From assembly GCA_040285825.1 (NCBI GenBank), contig JAUPSS010000004.1, positions 6,579,658 through 6,643,657 of the forward strand: a stretch of 64,000 bases of DNA, read 5' to 3'. Below, piece by piece: positions 63,663-64,000 of the stretch (positions are counted from its first letter, which is position 1; every line of letters starts with the position of its first letter). The stretch is from Eukaryota sp. TZLM1-RC. Its lineage: Eukaryota > Metamonada: BaSk clade. A program made the position numbers and the translations under genes. The notes beneath the pieces were generated by a model. It ran no database searches. It was given only the letters and a program-made list of their open reading frames with translations, and was not told the DNA's origin.

Positions 63663-64000
63663 ATGACCAGAGTCTGTGGCCCACCAATACGACTTCTTCC
63701 TGAACCAATAGAACCTCAACTCAAACCATCCAATGATCAACACATCAAAAGCATTGTCTCCAACTTTCTTCTCTTTTTGTCTCAGCGCCTAGGCTACAAA
63801 CGCATCGCTTGTCGTCTTTGCTGCTCTCTCTTTGAAACCCCAACTGATCTTCACTCACATATACTCTCCTCTCACTCAGACCACATTACCACCTCCCTCT
63901 CTGCCTACAAGCACTACTCTGCACCCCAGTTTGAAACCTCCATTTTCTCTGACCTATGCTCCCAACCTCGACAGTCTTCTCACGTTCACCCAAGATGCGC
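63663..64000 (+). CDS. Start of a C2H2 zinc-finger protein (runs off window)
   Basis: An ATG at 63663 opens a frame with no stop for 112 codons to the window edge. It contains CRLCCSLFETPTDLHSHILSSH-type spacing: C-x2-C-x12-H-x4-H, one C2H2 finger, preceded by a helical segment (IKSIVSNFLLFLSQRLGY). No family recognised from this part. The reverse strand across 63480-63700 is also open (QTLVIKNGTVGFCEP...), so strand assignment is not certain. The zinc-finger spacing favours the forward frame. Confidence 0.6.
   Translation, partial: MTRVCGPPIRLLPEPIEPQLKPSNDQHIKSIVSNFLLFLSQRLGYKRIACRLCCSLFETPTDLHSHILSSHSDHITTSLSAYKHYSAPQFETSIFSDLCSQPRQSSHVHPRC

Noticed and set aside
1-64000. CRISPR arrays, tRNA or rRNA genes
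   Set aside because: No regularly spaced repeats; no A/B-box or cloverleaf or rRNA segment recognised by eye.
1-64000. Bacterial origin or contamination
   Set aside because: Spliceosomal introns, PRP6, BRF1, NOB1 and KISH are eukaryotic; many apparent long frames begin at TTG or GTG and are not real starts.
1-64000. Non-standard genetic code
   Set aside because: Conserved genes end with TAA, TAG and TGA at the expected place and have no internal stops after splicing.

Overview
The window is a piece of a nuclear genome from an AT-rich, gene-compact, intron-poor eukaryote with the standard stop codons. Host genes read as one or a few long exons. The three introns I can define are only 28-29 nt long (two in a cyclin gene, one in a hybrid histidine kinase gene). 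The gene set (BMS1, NOB1, PRP6, BRF1, KISH/TMEM167, VHS-GAT adaptor, bifunctional lysine-degradation enzyme, TRK-type K+ transporter, MATE-like transporter, hybrid histidine kinase) fits a unicellular eukaryote such as an opisthokont-side or amoebozoan-like protist. I cannot place it more precisely from sequence alone.

Layout: 0-1.7 kb, end of a non-LTR retrotransposon (family A); 2.1-3.1 cyclin; 3.7-6.2 BMS1; 6.7-13.3 degenerate LINEs (families B and C) with a dimeric gag-only LTR element nested inside; 14.8-15.5 BRCT protein; 15.6-18.5 LINE A plus Fanzor F1; 20.7-23.3 Fanzor F2 plus LINE A with a clear target-site duplication; 23.75-26.3 AASS; 27.3-28.4 NOB1; 28.5-35.2 Fanzors F3 and F4, the latter split by a second gag-only LTR element; 35.2-35.8 minisatellite interrupted by LINE A; 36.2-37.2 VHS-GAT; 37.6-37.8 KISH; 37.9-38.5 Fanzor F5; 39.2-41.9 PRP6; 42.1-45.4 small orphan and hybrid histidine kinase; 46.7-49.6 LINE B and a palindromic TIR element; 49.8-52.8 TRK and MATE transporters; 53.6-54.9 BRF1; 55.0-56.1 Fanzor F6; 56.4-59.1 LINEs B and D; 59.3-61.8 Fanzor F7; 62.3-63.5 LINE A; 63.66 to the end, start of a C2H2 zinc-finger gene.

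The most striking content is seven relics of Fanzor, the eukaryotic TnpB-like RNA-guided nuclease, from about four families. They are recognised by RuvC-like motifs (DPG, D/E-E-Y-R-T-S plus CxxC, WNRD/N..N..NI) and an upstream TDG-type motif. None is an intact gene: each has frameshifts, stops, truncation or lost catalytic residues. Each lies in the 5' region of a host gene and points the same way as that gene. Two families keep nearly identical 3' non-coding ends (91 nt in F5/F6, about 48 nt in F3/F7), which are candidates for the guide-RNA scaffold. Four host genes lying downstream of Fanzors (BRCT, NOB1, KISH, BRF1) carry the same 9-mer TAGCCGATG at or just before the start codon. In three of them it is preceded at fixed spacing by TGACATTWTTGTG.
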